Of a DNA stretch of 54,102 nucleotides, positions 1 through 8,196 are shown piece by piece. How positions within the stretch are numbered: position 1 is the stretch's first letter; every line of letters begins with the position of its first letter. Made by a program: the position numbers and the translations under genes. The notes under the pieces were generated by a model, which ran no database searches, was not told where the DNA came from, and saw nothing but the letters and a program-made list of their open reading frames with translations. This stretch comes from an uncultured Acholeplasmataceae bacterium (GTDB taxonomy: Bacteria; Bacillota_I; Bacilli_A; Acholeplasmatales; Acholeplasmataceae): the NCBI GenBank assembly GCA_927441705.1, contig CAKMKH010000001.1:1-54102 (forward strand), read 5' to 3'.

Positions 1-357
1 TTGATCACCAATAACTAAAACTTCATTTCTTTTTGAGTTAGTTATCTTCAATCCCTTTTTAAATCCATATTTAAGGGGTTTTACTGAATGATAAACATAA
101 GAAAAAGTCGTGTTTTTTAAGGCTGTAGAAACTCTACTATATCCACTATTGGATAAGACTGCGATTTTAAATGTCTTACTTAAACCTTCTAAAAGTTCAA
201 TTTGTTTCTTACTTAGTACTTCTTCATCATAACTTATAATCGTATTATCTAGGTCAAAAAACAAGGTGTTTATGCCTTGCTCTTTTAATGTATGATATGG
301 AATTTCAAATATAGATTTAAAATAATAATCTGGTATACATTTTTGATAAAAATTCAT
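1..357 (-). CDS. yqeG: YqeG-family HAD-IIIA phosphatase, C-terminus cut by window edge
   Basis: The 119 residues present carry HAD motif I as FFDLDNT (nucleophile and acid Asp at about residues 35 and 37), motif II as LSNSG, and the start of motif IV (IGD) at the window edge. This matches the YqeG branch of small HAD-IIIA phosphatases, usually about 170 residues, so roughly 50 are outside the window. The substrate of YqeG proteins is not established. The ATG overlaps the greA stop codon by one base (TAATG), so it is translationally coupled to greA and is the last visible gene of the alaS operon. In many Firmicutes yqeG precedes yqeH, which could lie just beyond position 1. Confidence 0.85.
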   Translation of the reverse strand, partial: MNFYQKCIPDYYFKSIFEIPYHTLKEQGINTLFFDLDNTIISYDEEVLSKKQIELLEGLSKTFKIAVLSNSGYSRVSTALKNTTFSYVYHSVKPLKYGFKKGLKITNSKRNEVLVIGDQ

Positions 358-866
358 TAACTAATTTCCAATATTTGAATTTCGAAGATTTTTCCTGTTT
401 CAGTTTTAACATTAACAATGTTTCCGATGACATTCTTATCTTCAGCTTCTTCTTTCTTTCTCGCAAAATCAATCAAAGCTTTACCGATTGCAGATTCAAC
501 TGAAATCTTATGAGCTTTAGGATCAACTTCTAAACTACCAACCAAATGGAATGTGATTTCTTCATTACGATCAATAAATAACACTTTAACTGATTTACCT
601 ATATTGATTTTGTCTTCAGAAGACTTTCTAATTAATTTTACGTTTTTAATGATAACTTCAATTTCTTGAATTCTAGATTCAATTCTTGCTTGTTCATTTC
701 TTGCTGCATCGTAATCTGCATTCTCAGATAAGTCACCTTGTGCTCTTGCATCTTTTAATGCTTCTATATTTTCAGGTCTTTTGACTTCTTTTAAATACTG
801 TAATTCACTTTTTAACTTATCAATACCCTCTTGAGTAAGTTGATATTGTTGTTGTCTAACTGCCAT
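357..866 (-). CDS. greA: Transcription elongation factor GreA
   Basis: GreA rescues backtracked RNA polymerase by stimulating cleavage of the nascent RNA 3' end. The 169 residues show the N-terminal antiparallel coiled coil (about 10-80) with the acidic tip DLSENADYDAA, whose Asp/Glu reach the polymerase active site, followed by the FKBP-like C-terminal domain. Length is slightly above the usual 155-160 because of a few extra N-terminal residues. The start has a clear AAGGAGG site a few bases upstream. It lies 41 bases after the peptidase gene and overlaps yqeG. greA at the end of the trmR-trhP cluster is the Bacillus order, here without udk. Confidence 0.97.
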   Translation of the reverse strand: MAVRQQQYQLTQEGIDKLKSELQYLKEVKRPENIEALKDARAQGDLSENADYDAARNEQARIESRIQEIEVIIKNVKLIRKSSEDKINIGKSVKVLFIDRNEEITFHLVGSLEVDPKAHKISVESAIGKALIDFARKKEEAEDKNVIGNIVNVKTETGKIFEIQILEIS

Positions 867-907
867 AATAGTCCTCCTTAAATTCCTTATTCATTATACC
901 TTATTTT

Positions 908-1567
908 TTATAATATTTCCATTTTTTTCAGTGTTTTCTGTATGTTTTTATGATTTAACATCATATTGTCCAAAACTTGGTAAAAAGCTTTAGAATGATT
1001 AAAGACTTTGTGATGTGCATATTCATGATATATCACGTACTCTAAAAATATTGGATTGATTGTTGCTAAAAAAGTGTTTAGTGTGATTTCTTGATGTTTT
1101 TTATGATAACTTCCAAATTTTGATTTTAAGTATTTAAATTTATAAGGTAGCTCATGAATTTCAACTTTACTTAATGTATTCACTATTTTGTATCTTATGT
1201 TTTCCATCATCAAAATGAGTTCTTGTTTATATATATGTCTTCTAATTTTTTCCGTATCTTCTAAATTTGAGTAGCAGATAACTTCTTTTTCATAAATCAC
1301 ATACTTAAATTTCCCAGGAAGTATTTTGAGCTCAAAATTTTTATCCCATAATCTAATTTGATTGTCTTCTAATTTTGTTTTTTGGTTTAATCTTTTATGC
1401 AATATATCAAACTTGTTGTATAAAAGTTCTATGATTTGAGATTCTTTAACAAATTTGTTTGTTGTTACATGAATATGATCTTTTTTTAACCTAAAATAAG
1501 TGTGTTTAATTTTCTTCTTTTCAATGAGATACGGTAGTATTCTACCGTCTTTCTTTAACTCTTTCAT
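908..1567 (-). CDS. YgjP/DUF45-type zinc metallopeptidase-like protein
   Basis: The 219-residue protein carries a zincin motif, HEYAH, near residue 180 with a following His/Asp-rich stretch (FNHSKAFYQVLD), typical of YgjP-like (DUF45, M48-related) proteins. The family usually has a basic N-terminal region and then this conserved C-terminal metal site, as seen here. Cellular substrates are unknown; a zinc-dependent protease role is inferred from the motif only. The ATG overlaps the trhP2 stop by 4 bases (ATGA), so it belongs to the alaS-greA operon. I do not recognise it as part of the classical Bacillus cluster at this position, so it may be a lineage-specific insertion. Confidence 0.8.
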   Translation of the reverse strand: MKELKKDGRILPYLIEKKKIKHTYFRLKKDHIHVTTNKFVKESQIIELLYNKFDILHKRLNQKTKLEDNQIRLWDKNFELKILPGKFKYVIYEKEVICYSNLEDTEKIRRHIYKQELILMMENIRYKIVNTLSKVEIHELPYKFKYLKSKFGSYHKKHQEITLNTFLATINPIFLEYVIYHEYAHHKVFNHSKAFYQVLDNMMLNHKNIQKTLKKMEIL

Positions 1568-2745
1568 ATGATCTTTCTAATCATTGCATAAGGTTCAATT
1601 TCAAATGGTACATGAAGTTTTAACAGTTGTTTAGGATGTCTAGCAACATCAATTGCTTGATTGTCTTCATCAAATAAATCCTCAACAACACATTCAAATC
1701 TTTTCCCGCTAGGATTAAAAATTTCTATTTTTGATCCTATTTTAAAGTAATTTCTTTGTTCTATAGTCGCAATATGTTCTTTTTCATCATATGAAACACC
1801 TAATCCAATAAACAATTGAGAAGGTTTTTCACTCCTTTGATGAAACAATTGTTGATCAACACCTGGAAGACCTTCTAAATATCCAAACGATGTCAATCTA
1901 TTTTCTGCTTTCATCAATTCATCATAATGAGGTTTAAAATCTTTAATTTCTTTTTCTTTGATATATGTATCGATTAAATTGCGATAAGTTGAAACTACAG
2001 TTGCAATATAATGAAGTGACTTCATTCTACCTTCGATTTTTAATGATGCTACACCTGCATCCATTAAAAAAGGAATATGTTCAAGTGCCTCTAAATCTTT
2101 ACTAGACATGGAAAAAGTACTATCGCTAACTTTATTTCCATCTGAAGTTAATTCATAATTCCAGCGGCATGAATGTGCACATCCGCCTCGATTAGCATCA
2201 CGTTCAGTCATATTATCTGATAAACTACATCTTCCAGAAAAACTCATGCACATCCCACCATGAATAAAGACTTCTACATCAGCTTTAGTTTTTTTAGTTA
2301 ATTCTTGAATTTGTTTTTTATCTAGTTCTCTAGCGAGGACTACACGTGTGACACCTTTTTCAAACCAAAAATTCACTGTATTTGTATTGTATGCTGATTG
2401 CTGTGTTGATAAATGTACTTCTAGTGAAGTGTTTTCTAATGCTTGATCAATAATATAAGGTGATGCAGAAATGATCGCATCTACTTTAGCTTCTTCAAGG
2501 CTTTTTAGATATTCTAAAACACCTTCTAAGTCTTCATTATGAGGAATGATATTTGTTGTGATATAAACTTTTTTTCCTCTTTCATGTGCAAACTCGCAAG
2601 CCTCTTTTATATCATCAATTGTGAAATTAGATGCTCTAGCTCTTAATGAAAAACTTTGACCACCTATGAATACCGCATCTGCTCCATATAATAAAGCAAT
2701 CTTCAATTTTTCTAAATCTCCAGCTGGAGCTAATAGTTCAACCAT
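1564..2745 (-). CDS. trhP2: U32-family tRNA hydroxylation protein TrhP2 (YrrO-like)
   Basis: U32 proteins of this type hydroxylate uridine-34 of tRNA to ho5U. I place the start at 2745 (MVELLAPAGDLEKL), which has AAGGAG seven bases upstream; an in-frame extension to 2817 would add 24 residues inside the upstream gene and has no site of its own. The protein is then 393 residues. It has the U32 N-terminal barrel signature ELLAPAGD, the GADAVFIGG motif, and a cysteine cluster (CMSFSGRCSLSDN followed by GGCAHSCRW) that in the family is thought to hold an iron-sulfur cluster. It begins one base after the trhP1 stop, matching the yrrN-yrrO arrangement of Bacillus. Confidence 0.92.
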   Translation of the reverse strand: MVELLAPAGDLEKLKIALLYGADAVFIGGQSFSLRARASNFTIDDIKEACEFAHERGKKVYITTNIIPHNEDLEGVLEYLKSLEEAKVDAIISASPYIIDQALENTSLEVHLSTQQSAYNTNTVNFWFEKGVTRVVLARELDKKQIQELTKKTKADVEVFIHGGMCMSFSGRCSLSDNMTERDANRGGCAHSCRWNYELTSDGNKVSDSTFSMSSKDLEALEHIPFLMDAGVASLKIEGRMKSLHYIATVVSTYRNLIDTYIKEKEIKDFKPHYDELMKAENRLTSFGYLEGLPGVDQQLFHQRSEKPSQLFIGLGVSYDEKEHIATIEQRNYFKIGSKIEIFNPSGKRFECVVEDLFDEDNQAIDVARHPKQLLKLHVPFEIEPYAMIRKII

Positions 2746-2746
2746 G

Positions 2747-3628
2747 TTACAACTCCTTCGTTTTATAAACAGTTTTCTTATAAAAGAAACCCTCATCCCA
2801 TGATTCATTATAATCACTTTTGATACTTTCTATAAACTGTTGATTTATTTGATTACTTTGATACATCAAAAGTATTCTTTTTGCGTACGCATCATCTTTA
2901 AAAATAGTATCGATTACCAAATAATCAACCATGTTTTTTAATGCATCTAAATGATTTAGTGAATAAAAAACATGACTTCTAAAAACATGTGTTCCTGCTT
3001 GGTCTTCTAATATTGGATATGGTTCATCTTTTCTTTGTTCTTCGATAATTTTAAGGTTTTGTTTTTCATGATAAATGTTTTCGTCTTCAACAAAATCCAT
3101 AAAATTATTCACTAATTGTCTTTTTGAATAGAACATGTTTAAATGCCCATGCCCAACCATAAATAGTTTGATTTTTTTTTGCTCACCAATTTCTATTACA
3201 TCTGAAAGCGTAATCTCTTTAGCGACATATGCACCTAAAATATTTTCTTTAGACAAGAAATTAAAATCAAATGTATTGGTTAGTAATGTTTCAGGATTGT
3301 AAATAACTTTATCAACTAATCCTTTTGACTTGAGTAACATAACCGCTCCAAGATCAGCAACTATAATTCCAGTTATATTTTTTGTGTCTAATTCATCTAA
3401 AAATAATCCAAATTGATCAGTTAAAGTATCATCAAGCATTTGATTTGCTTGTAAAAATATTTCTTTGTTATATTTTTTTGATAATGAGATGGCTTCGTTA
3501 ATGTTAGATATTGAAAAACTATGTGTTAATCTAGCTCCAAAATTTTTATTGCCGATGATAAATCCATCACATATAGAGCTGAGTTCACTCATAGAGTTTA
3601 TACTATATATTGTCGTTAACAATTTCAT
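2747..3628 (-). CDS. trhP1: U32-family tRNA hydroxylation protein TrhP1 (YrrN-like)
   Basis: This 293-residue protein resembles the shorter U32 partner (YrrN) that works with YrrO in forming 5-hydroxyuridine at the tRNA wobble position. It is much less conserved than its neighbour and lacks the cysteine cluster, as expected for the P1 partner. Visible landmarks are the EIFLQANQML barrel strand and the MVGHGHLNMFYSKRQ segment. It overlaps trmR by 4 bases and its last codons hold the ribosome-binding site of trhP2. The assignment rests mainly on size and on its place between trmR and trhP2. Confidence 0.85.
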   Translation of the reverse strand: MKLLTTIYSINSMSELSSICDGFIIGNKNFGARLTHSFSISNINEAISLSKKYNKEIFLQANQMLDDTLTDQFGLFLDELDTKNITGIIVADLGAVMLLKSKGLVDKVIYNPETLLTNTFDFNFLSKENILGAYVAKEITLSDVIEIGEQKKIKLFMVGHGHLNMFYSKRQLVNNFMDFVEDENIYHEKQNLKIIEEQRKDEPYPILEDQAGTHVFRSHVFYSLNHLDALKNMVDYLVIDTIFKDDAYAKRILLMYQSNQINQQFIESIKSDYNESWDEGFFYKKTVYKTKEL

Positions 3629-4188
3629 TTTTTTACCACCTTTTTAGTTATACTCATGCCATCACCGTCATCATAAAAAGTTGTCTCATAATCTTGATGA
3701 TTTATTAGAAATTCTTTAAATTGTTTGATTTTGTTCATAAGTTGTCTTGTATTTCTGTTGACTTTAGTTGAATCTAAATGATGAAAATTTAAATTATCGC
3801 AAATTATCATACCATTTTCATTTAAATATGGACTAAATTTTTCAAAAAACTTTTTATATTGAGCTTTAGCTGCATCAATGAAAATCATGTCATATTTTCT
3901 TAAACTACCTTCATACAGTAATGCATCCTCACATATAAGCTCGATTTGATTGCCAAATGACTTGATATTTTTCTTAGCTTCTTGAATCATTTTCTCATTT
4001 CGCTCAAATGTGGTAACAAAACACCCTTGTTTAGCCATAAAAATGGCACTATACCCAATGGCAGTCCCAATCTCTAAGACATCTTTTATATGATGCTTCT
4101 CTATAGTATTTTTTAAAAACAAAAGCCCATCATCACAAATAATGGGGATTGAATAGGCTTTTGCATATTGTTTTAATTCATCTAGCAT
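3625..4188 (-). CDS. trmR: tRNA 5-hydroxyuridine methyltransferase TrmR (YrrM-like)
   Basis: SAM-dependent O-methyltransferase of the YrrM/TrmR group, which converts ho5U34 to mo5U34 in Bacillus. The 187 residues (family about 200-215) show motif I as LEIGTAIGYSA near residue 40, an acidic SAM-ribose residue following TTFER, and the IFIDAAK metal-binding/post-I motif with the later ICDNL segment. It overlaps both neighbours (1 base with the DUF1292 gene, 4 bases with trhP1), so methyltransferase and hydroxylases are made together. mltG (yrrL), which sits just upstream of yrrM in walled Firmicutes, is absent. Confidence 0.92.
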   Translation of the reverse strand: MLDELKQYAKAYSIPIICDDGLLFLKNTIEKHHIKDVLEIGTAIGYSAIFMAKQGCFVTTFERNEKMIQEAKKNIKSFGNQIELICEDALLYEGSLRKYDMIFIDAAKAQYKKFFEKFSPYLNENGMIICDNLNFHHLDSTKVNRNTRQLMNKIKQFKEFLINHQDYETTFYDDGDGMSITKKVVKK

Positions 4189-4454
4189 TACTCTTCTTCT
4201 TCTGCCTCTAGTTCATCAAAATATTTTTCTAAAACACTTTCAAGCATGTCCCATTCTTCATCTGTTTCAATGTCTAAAAAAGTACCTTCAGCTTCATCTT
4301 TGTTATCAGGAACATATTCTGCAGCTGATATTTCATGCGAGTCCATAAACTCAAATATTACGTAATTCTTCCCGTTGTGTTCATGTGTTAAAATAATTTC
4401 ACATGCAGTTTCAACACCGTCTTCTGATACTAATGTTAGTTTGTTATCATCCAT
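4188..4454 (-). CDS. yrzB: DUF1292 protein (YrzB-like)
   Basis: A short acidic protein of 88 residues with the DUF1292 pattern: an N-terminal strand region (LVSEDGVETACEIILT), a central YVIFEF segment and a Glu-rich tail (ELEAEEEE). The function of this family is unknown. It follows ruvX by one base, with AAAGGAG formed by the final ruvX codons, and overlaps trmR. The ruvX-yrzB pairing downstream of alaS is strongly conserved in Firmicutes and is the main support for the name. Confidence 0.9.
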   Translation of the reverse strand: MDDNKLTLVSEDGVETACEIILTHEHNGKNYVIFEFMDSHEISAAEYVPDNKDEAEGTFLDIETDEEWDMLESVLEKYFDELEAEEEE

Positions 4455-4455
4455 T

Positions 4456-4878
4456 TTAATGATCTCCTTTATAATCTAAATAGTTTTGCAGTATAAATAC
4501 TGCAGCTAATTCATCTTTTTTTTGTTTTTGTTTACTTCTGCTTTGTTTACCTTCAATCATTGTTGAAATTGCAGATTTTGTAGATAATCGTTCATCCCAT
4601 AATACAACATGAACATCTCGCTCATTAATAATGAGTTTTTTCATATCCTCACTTATTTTACCACGAATTCCTATATCATTATTCATATGTTTTGGATATC
4701 CCAAAACAATATCAGTAATTTGATATTCATCAACTACTTTAATAATTATATCTTTAGCTTCTTGATATTCATTTTCTTTAAATCTATAGGTTGTCAAACT
4801 ATGCGCAATAATGCCTGATTCACTAATAGATAGTCCAATAGTTTTACTTCCCAAATCTATACCTAAATATTTTTTCAT
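4456..4878 (-). CDS. ruvX: RuvX/YqgF-family Holliday junction resolvase-like nuclease
   Basis: The 140 residues show the RNase H-like fold signature LGIDLGSKTIGLSIS at the N-terminus, the LGYPKHMNND segment in the middle and the WDERLSTKSA motif with catalytic acidic residues. These match YqgF/RuvX, implicated in pre-16S rRNA 5'-end maturation and classed as a putative Holliday junction resolvase. It overlaps the alaS stop by 4 bases and is followed at one base by the DUF1292 gene. Confidence 0.95.
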   Translation of the reverse strand: MKKYLGIDLGSKTIGLSISESGIIAHSLTTYRFKENEYQEAKDIIIKVVDEYQITDIVLGYPKHMNNDIGIRGKISEDMKKLIINERDVHVVLWDERLSTKSAISTMIEGKQSRSKQKQKKDELAAVFILQNYLDYKGDH

Positions 4879-7454
4879 AGCATCTCTTTTATTTTTAAAA
4901 TCATCTGATCAATCTTGTCCAACTCTTGTGTACCACCTTGAGCCATTTGACCTTTGCCGCCACCAGAACCATTTGTAAGTCTTGCAGCTTCTTTAATGAT
5001 GACATTTGCATTATCTAGTTCACTTTTACAAATAAATGTTGCTTTGTCATCAGTTAAGTTAATCATAAAAACAAGTTCTGCATTTATTTTATCATGAAGC
5101 GCATCTGTTAGTTGCTTTAATACTTTAGAATCAACATTATGTGTAAGAATAACAGGTCTCTTATTTGTAGGATCTTCAATGAAATCATCAAGATTAGATA
5201 ATACATCTTTTTGCTTTTTCATTTGAATTTCTTTCTCAACACTTTTTACAAATAATTTTAAATCTTCGATATACATTCTATAATTTATAATGTCTAAATA
5301 ACTACCTATCATTTCAGGTTTTTCTGGTAATTTAATTTCTATATCTAATTTTTGGACTTTTTCTTCTATCAAGGTTATCTCGTTAAATAGATTGTGCATG
5401 AACTCTTTAACTTGTTCTTTGACATTCGTTCCAGTAACACCTTCCATACGGTATATACCTGAACCAATTGATTCATATGAACAAATTGCGAAATCAATGA
5501 TTTCTTTAGTGTTTGAAACGTGTGTCCCACCACAAAGTTCTTTACTCCAAGTCATATCAACAACGCGAACAACGTCACCATATTTTTCACCAAATAAAGC
5601 CATAGCCCCTAGCTTTTTAGCTTCTTCAATAGGCATTTCTCTGATAATTACATCAAGTGGTTTTTCTAAGATATAGTGTTTAACAAGTTTTTCTACTTCT
5701 AAAACTTTAGAATCACTTTCAGTTTCAAAATGGTTGAAGTCAAAACGCCAACTCTTCGGAGATACTTGTGATCCTTGTTGATTTGCATGTTTACCAAACA
5801 AGTCTTTAATAGCTTGATGAAATAAATGTGCTGCACTATGATTTCTAATTGTTTTTAAGCGTTTTTTTGCATCAACAATTGCTAAGACAACATCGCCTTC
5901 TTCGAACTCTCCCTCAACTTTATGTAGATATTGTCCGTGAGGTAACTTAAAGACATCCATGACTTTGTAACCATTGATATATCCTTCATCATGAACTTGA
6001 CCACCTGAAGTTGCATAAAAAGGAGTTTGATCTAATACAATGCCTTCATCAAAAACTCTAATGACTTTTGACTCTGATTGTAAAACATCATAACCGATAA
6101 ATATAGAAGGTTCAGTAAATTTTAAATATGCTTCTTCTTGAGCTTTCATTGATCCTGATGTTGATCTTGCTGATCTTGATCTATTTTTTTGCGCTTCAAG
6201 AGCTTTTTTAAATCCTTCTAAATCAACTTCCACTTGATGCTCTAAAGCATACTCCAATGTAAGTTCGATAGGAAAACCGTATGTATCATATAATTTAAAT
6301 GCAGTTTCTCCAGAAATTTTTTGATCTTCTTTGTCAATTGCATCTAGTAAATGCTTTTCACCATCACTAATCGTTTCTAAGAATTTTTCTTCTTCTTTTA
6401 ACACAAGTTTTTTAACAATGTCTTTTGTATCATGCAAGTTTTCATAGAAAACACCCATCATTTCAACAACATCATCAACAAGCATATATAAGAAAGGTTT
6501 AGTCAATCCTAGCTTTCTACCGTATTTTACTGCTCTTCTTAAGAGCCTTCTTAAAACATAACCTCTACCTTCATTTGATAGCATTGCGCCATCACTAATC
6601 GCAAATACGAGTGCTTTTATGTGGTCTGCAATAACTTTGAAAGCCATTTGACCTTCATATTTAGTAGATGTTAGATTTTCGATGTGTTTAATGATTGGAA
6701 AGAACAAGTCAGTTTCAAAGTTTGTTTCAGTTTGCTGAATGACACATGCAAATCTTTCTAAACCTCCACCAGTATCAATATTCTTATTAGGTAGTTCTTT
6801 ATATAGTGAGCGTTCTATTCCTTCTTTTGCGTTGAACTGTGAAAATACAATATTCCAAATTTCTATGTATCTTTCGTTTTCAATATCTTCTTCAATAAGT
6901 TCTACGCCTCTAGTATCATATAATGGACCACGATCATAATAAATTTCAGTATCTGGACCGCATGGACCAGAACCAATTTCCCAAAAGTTATCTTCTCTTG
7001 GAATTAAATGTGATTGCTCTACGCCTAAAGACATCCATATATTTTTAGCTTCTATATCATCAGGATAATAAGTGATATATAGTTTATCTTTTTCAAAACC
7101 AAACCATTTTTTATCAGTTAAGAGCTCATATCCCCAAGCGATTGCTTCTTCTTTAAAATAATCACCAATTGAAAAATTCCCCAACATTTCAAAAAATGTG
7201 TGGTGTCTAGCTGTTTTACCAACATTGTCAATATCATTTGTTCTAATACATTTTTGCACATTTGCTAATCTTGGATTTGTTGGCTTTTCTGTGCCATCAA
7301 AATACTTCTTTAAAGGTGCAACTCCTGCATTAATCCATAATAAGGTTGGATCATTTTGTGGGATGAGTGATGCTGATTGTTCAATTTTGTGTTTCTTAGA
7401 CTCAAAAAAGTCTAACCATGTCTCTCTAATTTCTTTTGCAGTCATAAATTTCAT
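4875..7454 (-). CDS. alaS: Alanyl-tRNA synthetase
   Basis: AlaRS charges tRNA-Ala. The 859 residues have the class II catalytic core first (WINAGVAPLKKYF, GNFSIGDYFKEEA, the NIDTGGGLER motif near 225), then the editing domain with the zinc/water-binding HSAAH and the CGGTH motif, and a C-terminal Gly-rich region (NGSGGGKGQMAQGG) typical of the C-Ala domain. Length is close to the usual 870-880. The start has AGGAGG eight bases upstream. Expression is governed by the T-box leader at 7484-7677. It heads a run of at least nine overlapping or closely spaced genes down to yqeG. Confidence 0.98.
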   Translation of the reverse strand: MKFMTAKEIRETWLDFFESKKHKIEQSASLIPQNDPTLLWINAGVAPLKKYFDGTEKPTNPRLANVQKCIRTNDIDNVGKTARHHTFFEMLGNFSIGDYFKEEAIAWGYELLTDKKWFGFEKDKLYITYYPDDIEAKNIWMSLGVEQSHLIPREDNFWEIGSGPCGPDTEIYYDRGPLYDTRGVELIEEDIENERYIEIWNIVFSQFNAKEGIERSLYKELPNKNIDTGGGLERFACVIQQTETNFETDLFFPIIKHIENLTSTKYEGQMAFKVIADHIKALVFAISDGAMLSNEGRGYVLRRLLRRAVKYGRKLGLTKPFLYMLVDDVVEMMGVFYENLHDTKDIVKKLVLKEEEKFLETISDGEKHLLDAIDKEDQKISGETAFKLYDTYGFPIELTLEYALEHQVEVDLEGFKKALEAQKNRSRSARSTSGSMKAQEEAYLKFTEPSIFIGYDVLQSESKVIRVFDEGIVLDQTPFYATSGGQVHDEGYINGYKVMDVFKLPHGQYLHKVEGEFEEGDVVLAIVDAKKRLKTIRNHSAAHLFHQAIKDLFGKHANQQGSQVSPKSWRFDFNHFETESDSKVLEVEKLVKHYILEKPLDVIIREMPIEEAKKLGAMALFGEKYGDVVRVVDMTWSKELCGGTHVSNTKEIIDFAICSYESIGSGIYRMEGVTGTNVKEQVKEFMHNLFNEITLIEEKVQKLDIEIKLPEKPEMIGSYLDIINYRMYIEDLKLFVKSVEKEIQMKKQKDVLSNLDDFIEDPTNKRPVILTHNVDSKVLKQLTDALHDKINAELVFMINLTDDKATFICKSELDNANVIIKEAARLTNGSGGGKGQMAQGGTQELDKIDQMILKIKEML

Positions 7455-7483
7455 ATTGAAAGCCTCCTATAATAAATAAAAAA

Positions 7484-7677
7484 CGCCCTTAGATATAATC
7501 TAAGGACGAATAAATTCGCGGTACCACCTTAGTTCTAGGTAATCCTAGCACTCAAATATCGTTAAGGCCGACTTACCTTTTGCTCCCAAATAGCTTCATA
7601 AGATTTCTTTCTTCGTTTACACCAACCACGAAGTCTCTTTAAAAGGAAATTTCTTATTACTCATTTTGTTCATTGCA
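7484..7677 (-). promoter_or_regulatory. T-box riboswitch leader for alaS (probable GCU specifier)
   Basis: Read on the minus strand, this leader holds the T-box core AAGGTGGTACCGCG at 7517-7530, followed by an intrinsic terminator at 7484-7508 (arms CCTTAG and CTAAGG, then TTTTTT). The same CCTTAG arm can instead pair with CTAAGG just before the T-box core, giving the antiterminator. A stem III hairpin (CTAGG/CCTAG) precedes it. In the Stem I region a plausible specifier is GCT (Ala) at 7592-7594 in the context GAAGCTA. By family knowledge, uncharged tRNA-Ala stabilises the antiterminator and turns on alaS and downstream genes. The codon choice is my reading of the context. Confidence 0.93.
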
Positions 7678-7683
7678 TAATTA

Positions 7684-7712
7684 ATCATATCATGATTGAA
7701 ACATTATGTAAA
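7684..7712 (-). promoter_or_regulatory. Sigma-70-type promoter of the alaS operon
   Basis: TTTACA (7707-7712) and TATGAT (7684-7689) are separated by 17 bases, preceded by TG-like context. Initiation would fall near 7677, exactly at the 5' end of the T-box leader. Confidence 0.8.
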
Positions 7713-7749
7713 GATATATTAATTGATTTAACTTTCAAAACTTAAATGA

Positions 7750-8196
7750 TTACTTATTATCACATAGCATCTCATAATGAAGAATGCCTTCTTCGATATA
7801 AGGTCCTTTAATTGTCTTAAATCCTAATTTTTCATAATAATCTTTTAAATATGCTTGCCCAGAAATGCGAATGGGTTCACCCTTCAAATCTTTCTTAGCC
7901 TCTTCCATCAATATAGTTGCTAAACCAAGTTTTCTATATTTCTGATCAGTCACTACTCTACCTACTGTATATTCATCATATTTGATACCTTTAGGAATAA
8001 CTCTTAAATACGAAATTATTTTATCTTTATCATCTTTGATAAAATAATGCATTGAGGGCTGATCTTTATAATCAGTATCTACGTAAAAAATTTCTTGCTC
8101 CATCAAAAAAACAGTATATCTTAAATCTAACATATCATATACTTCTTGGTTTGTAAGTTGATTGAAATTTTTTTTATATATTTTTTTTGAATACAT
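7750..8196 (-). CDS. GNAT-family N-acetyltransferase (ElaA-like)
   Basis: The 148-residue protein has the ElaA-like N-terminal pattern (MLDLRYTVFLMEQEI) and the GNAT acetyl-CoA pyrophosphate loop VVTDQKYRKLGLATILM (Q/RxxGxG/A form), then YLKDYYEKLGFK near the end. Substrate unknown. I choose the ATG at 8196; a GTG at 8217 would add seven residues but has no ribosome-binding site. Either start lies within the end of the PAP2 gene, so translation is probably coupled. It is the last gene before the alaS promoter and may end the rnr-smpB-patatin-PAP2 run. Confidence 0.85.
   Translation of the reverse strand: MYSKKIYKKNFNQLTNQEVYDMLDLRYTVFLMEQEIFYVDTDYKDQPSMHYFIKDDKDKIISYLRVIPKGIKYDEYTVGRVVTDQKYRKLGLATILMEEAKKDLKGEPIRISGQAYLKDYYEKLGFKTIKGPYIEEGILHYEMLCDNK

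Noticed and set aside
2746-2817. N-terminal extension of trhP2 up to 2817
   Set aside because: It would lie inside trhP1, has no ribosome-binding site, and the U32 family begins at ELLAPAGD.
5392-5676. Open frame of 94 codons on the plus strand inside alaS
   Set aside because: It is the complement of well-conserved alaS codons, has no ribosome-binding site and shows no recognisable motif.
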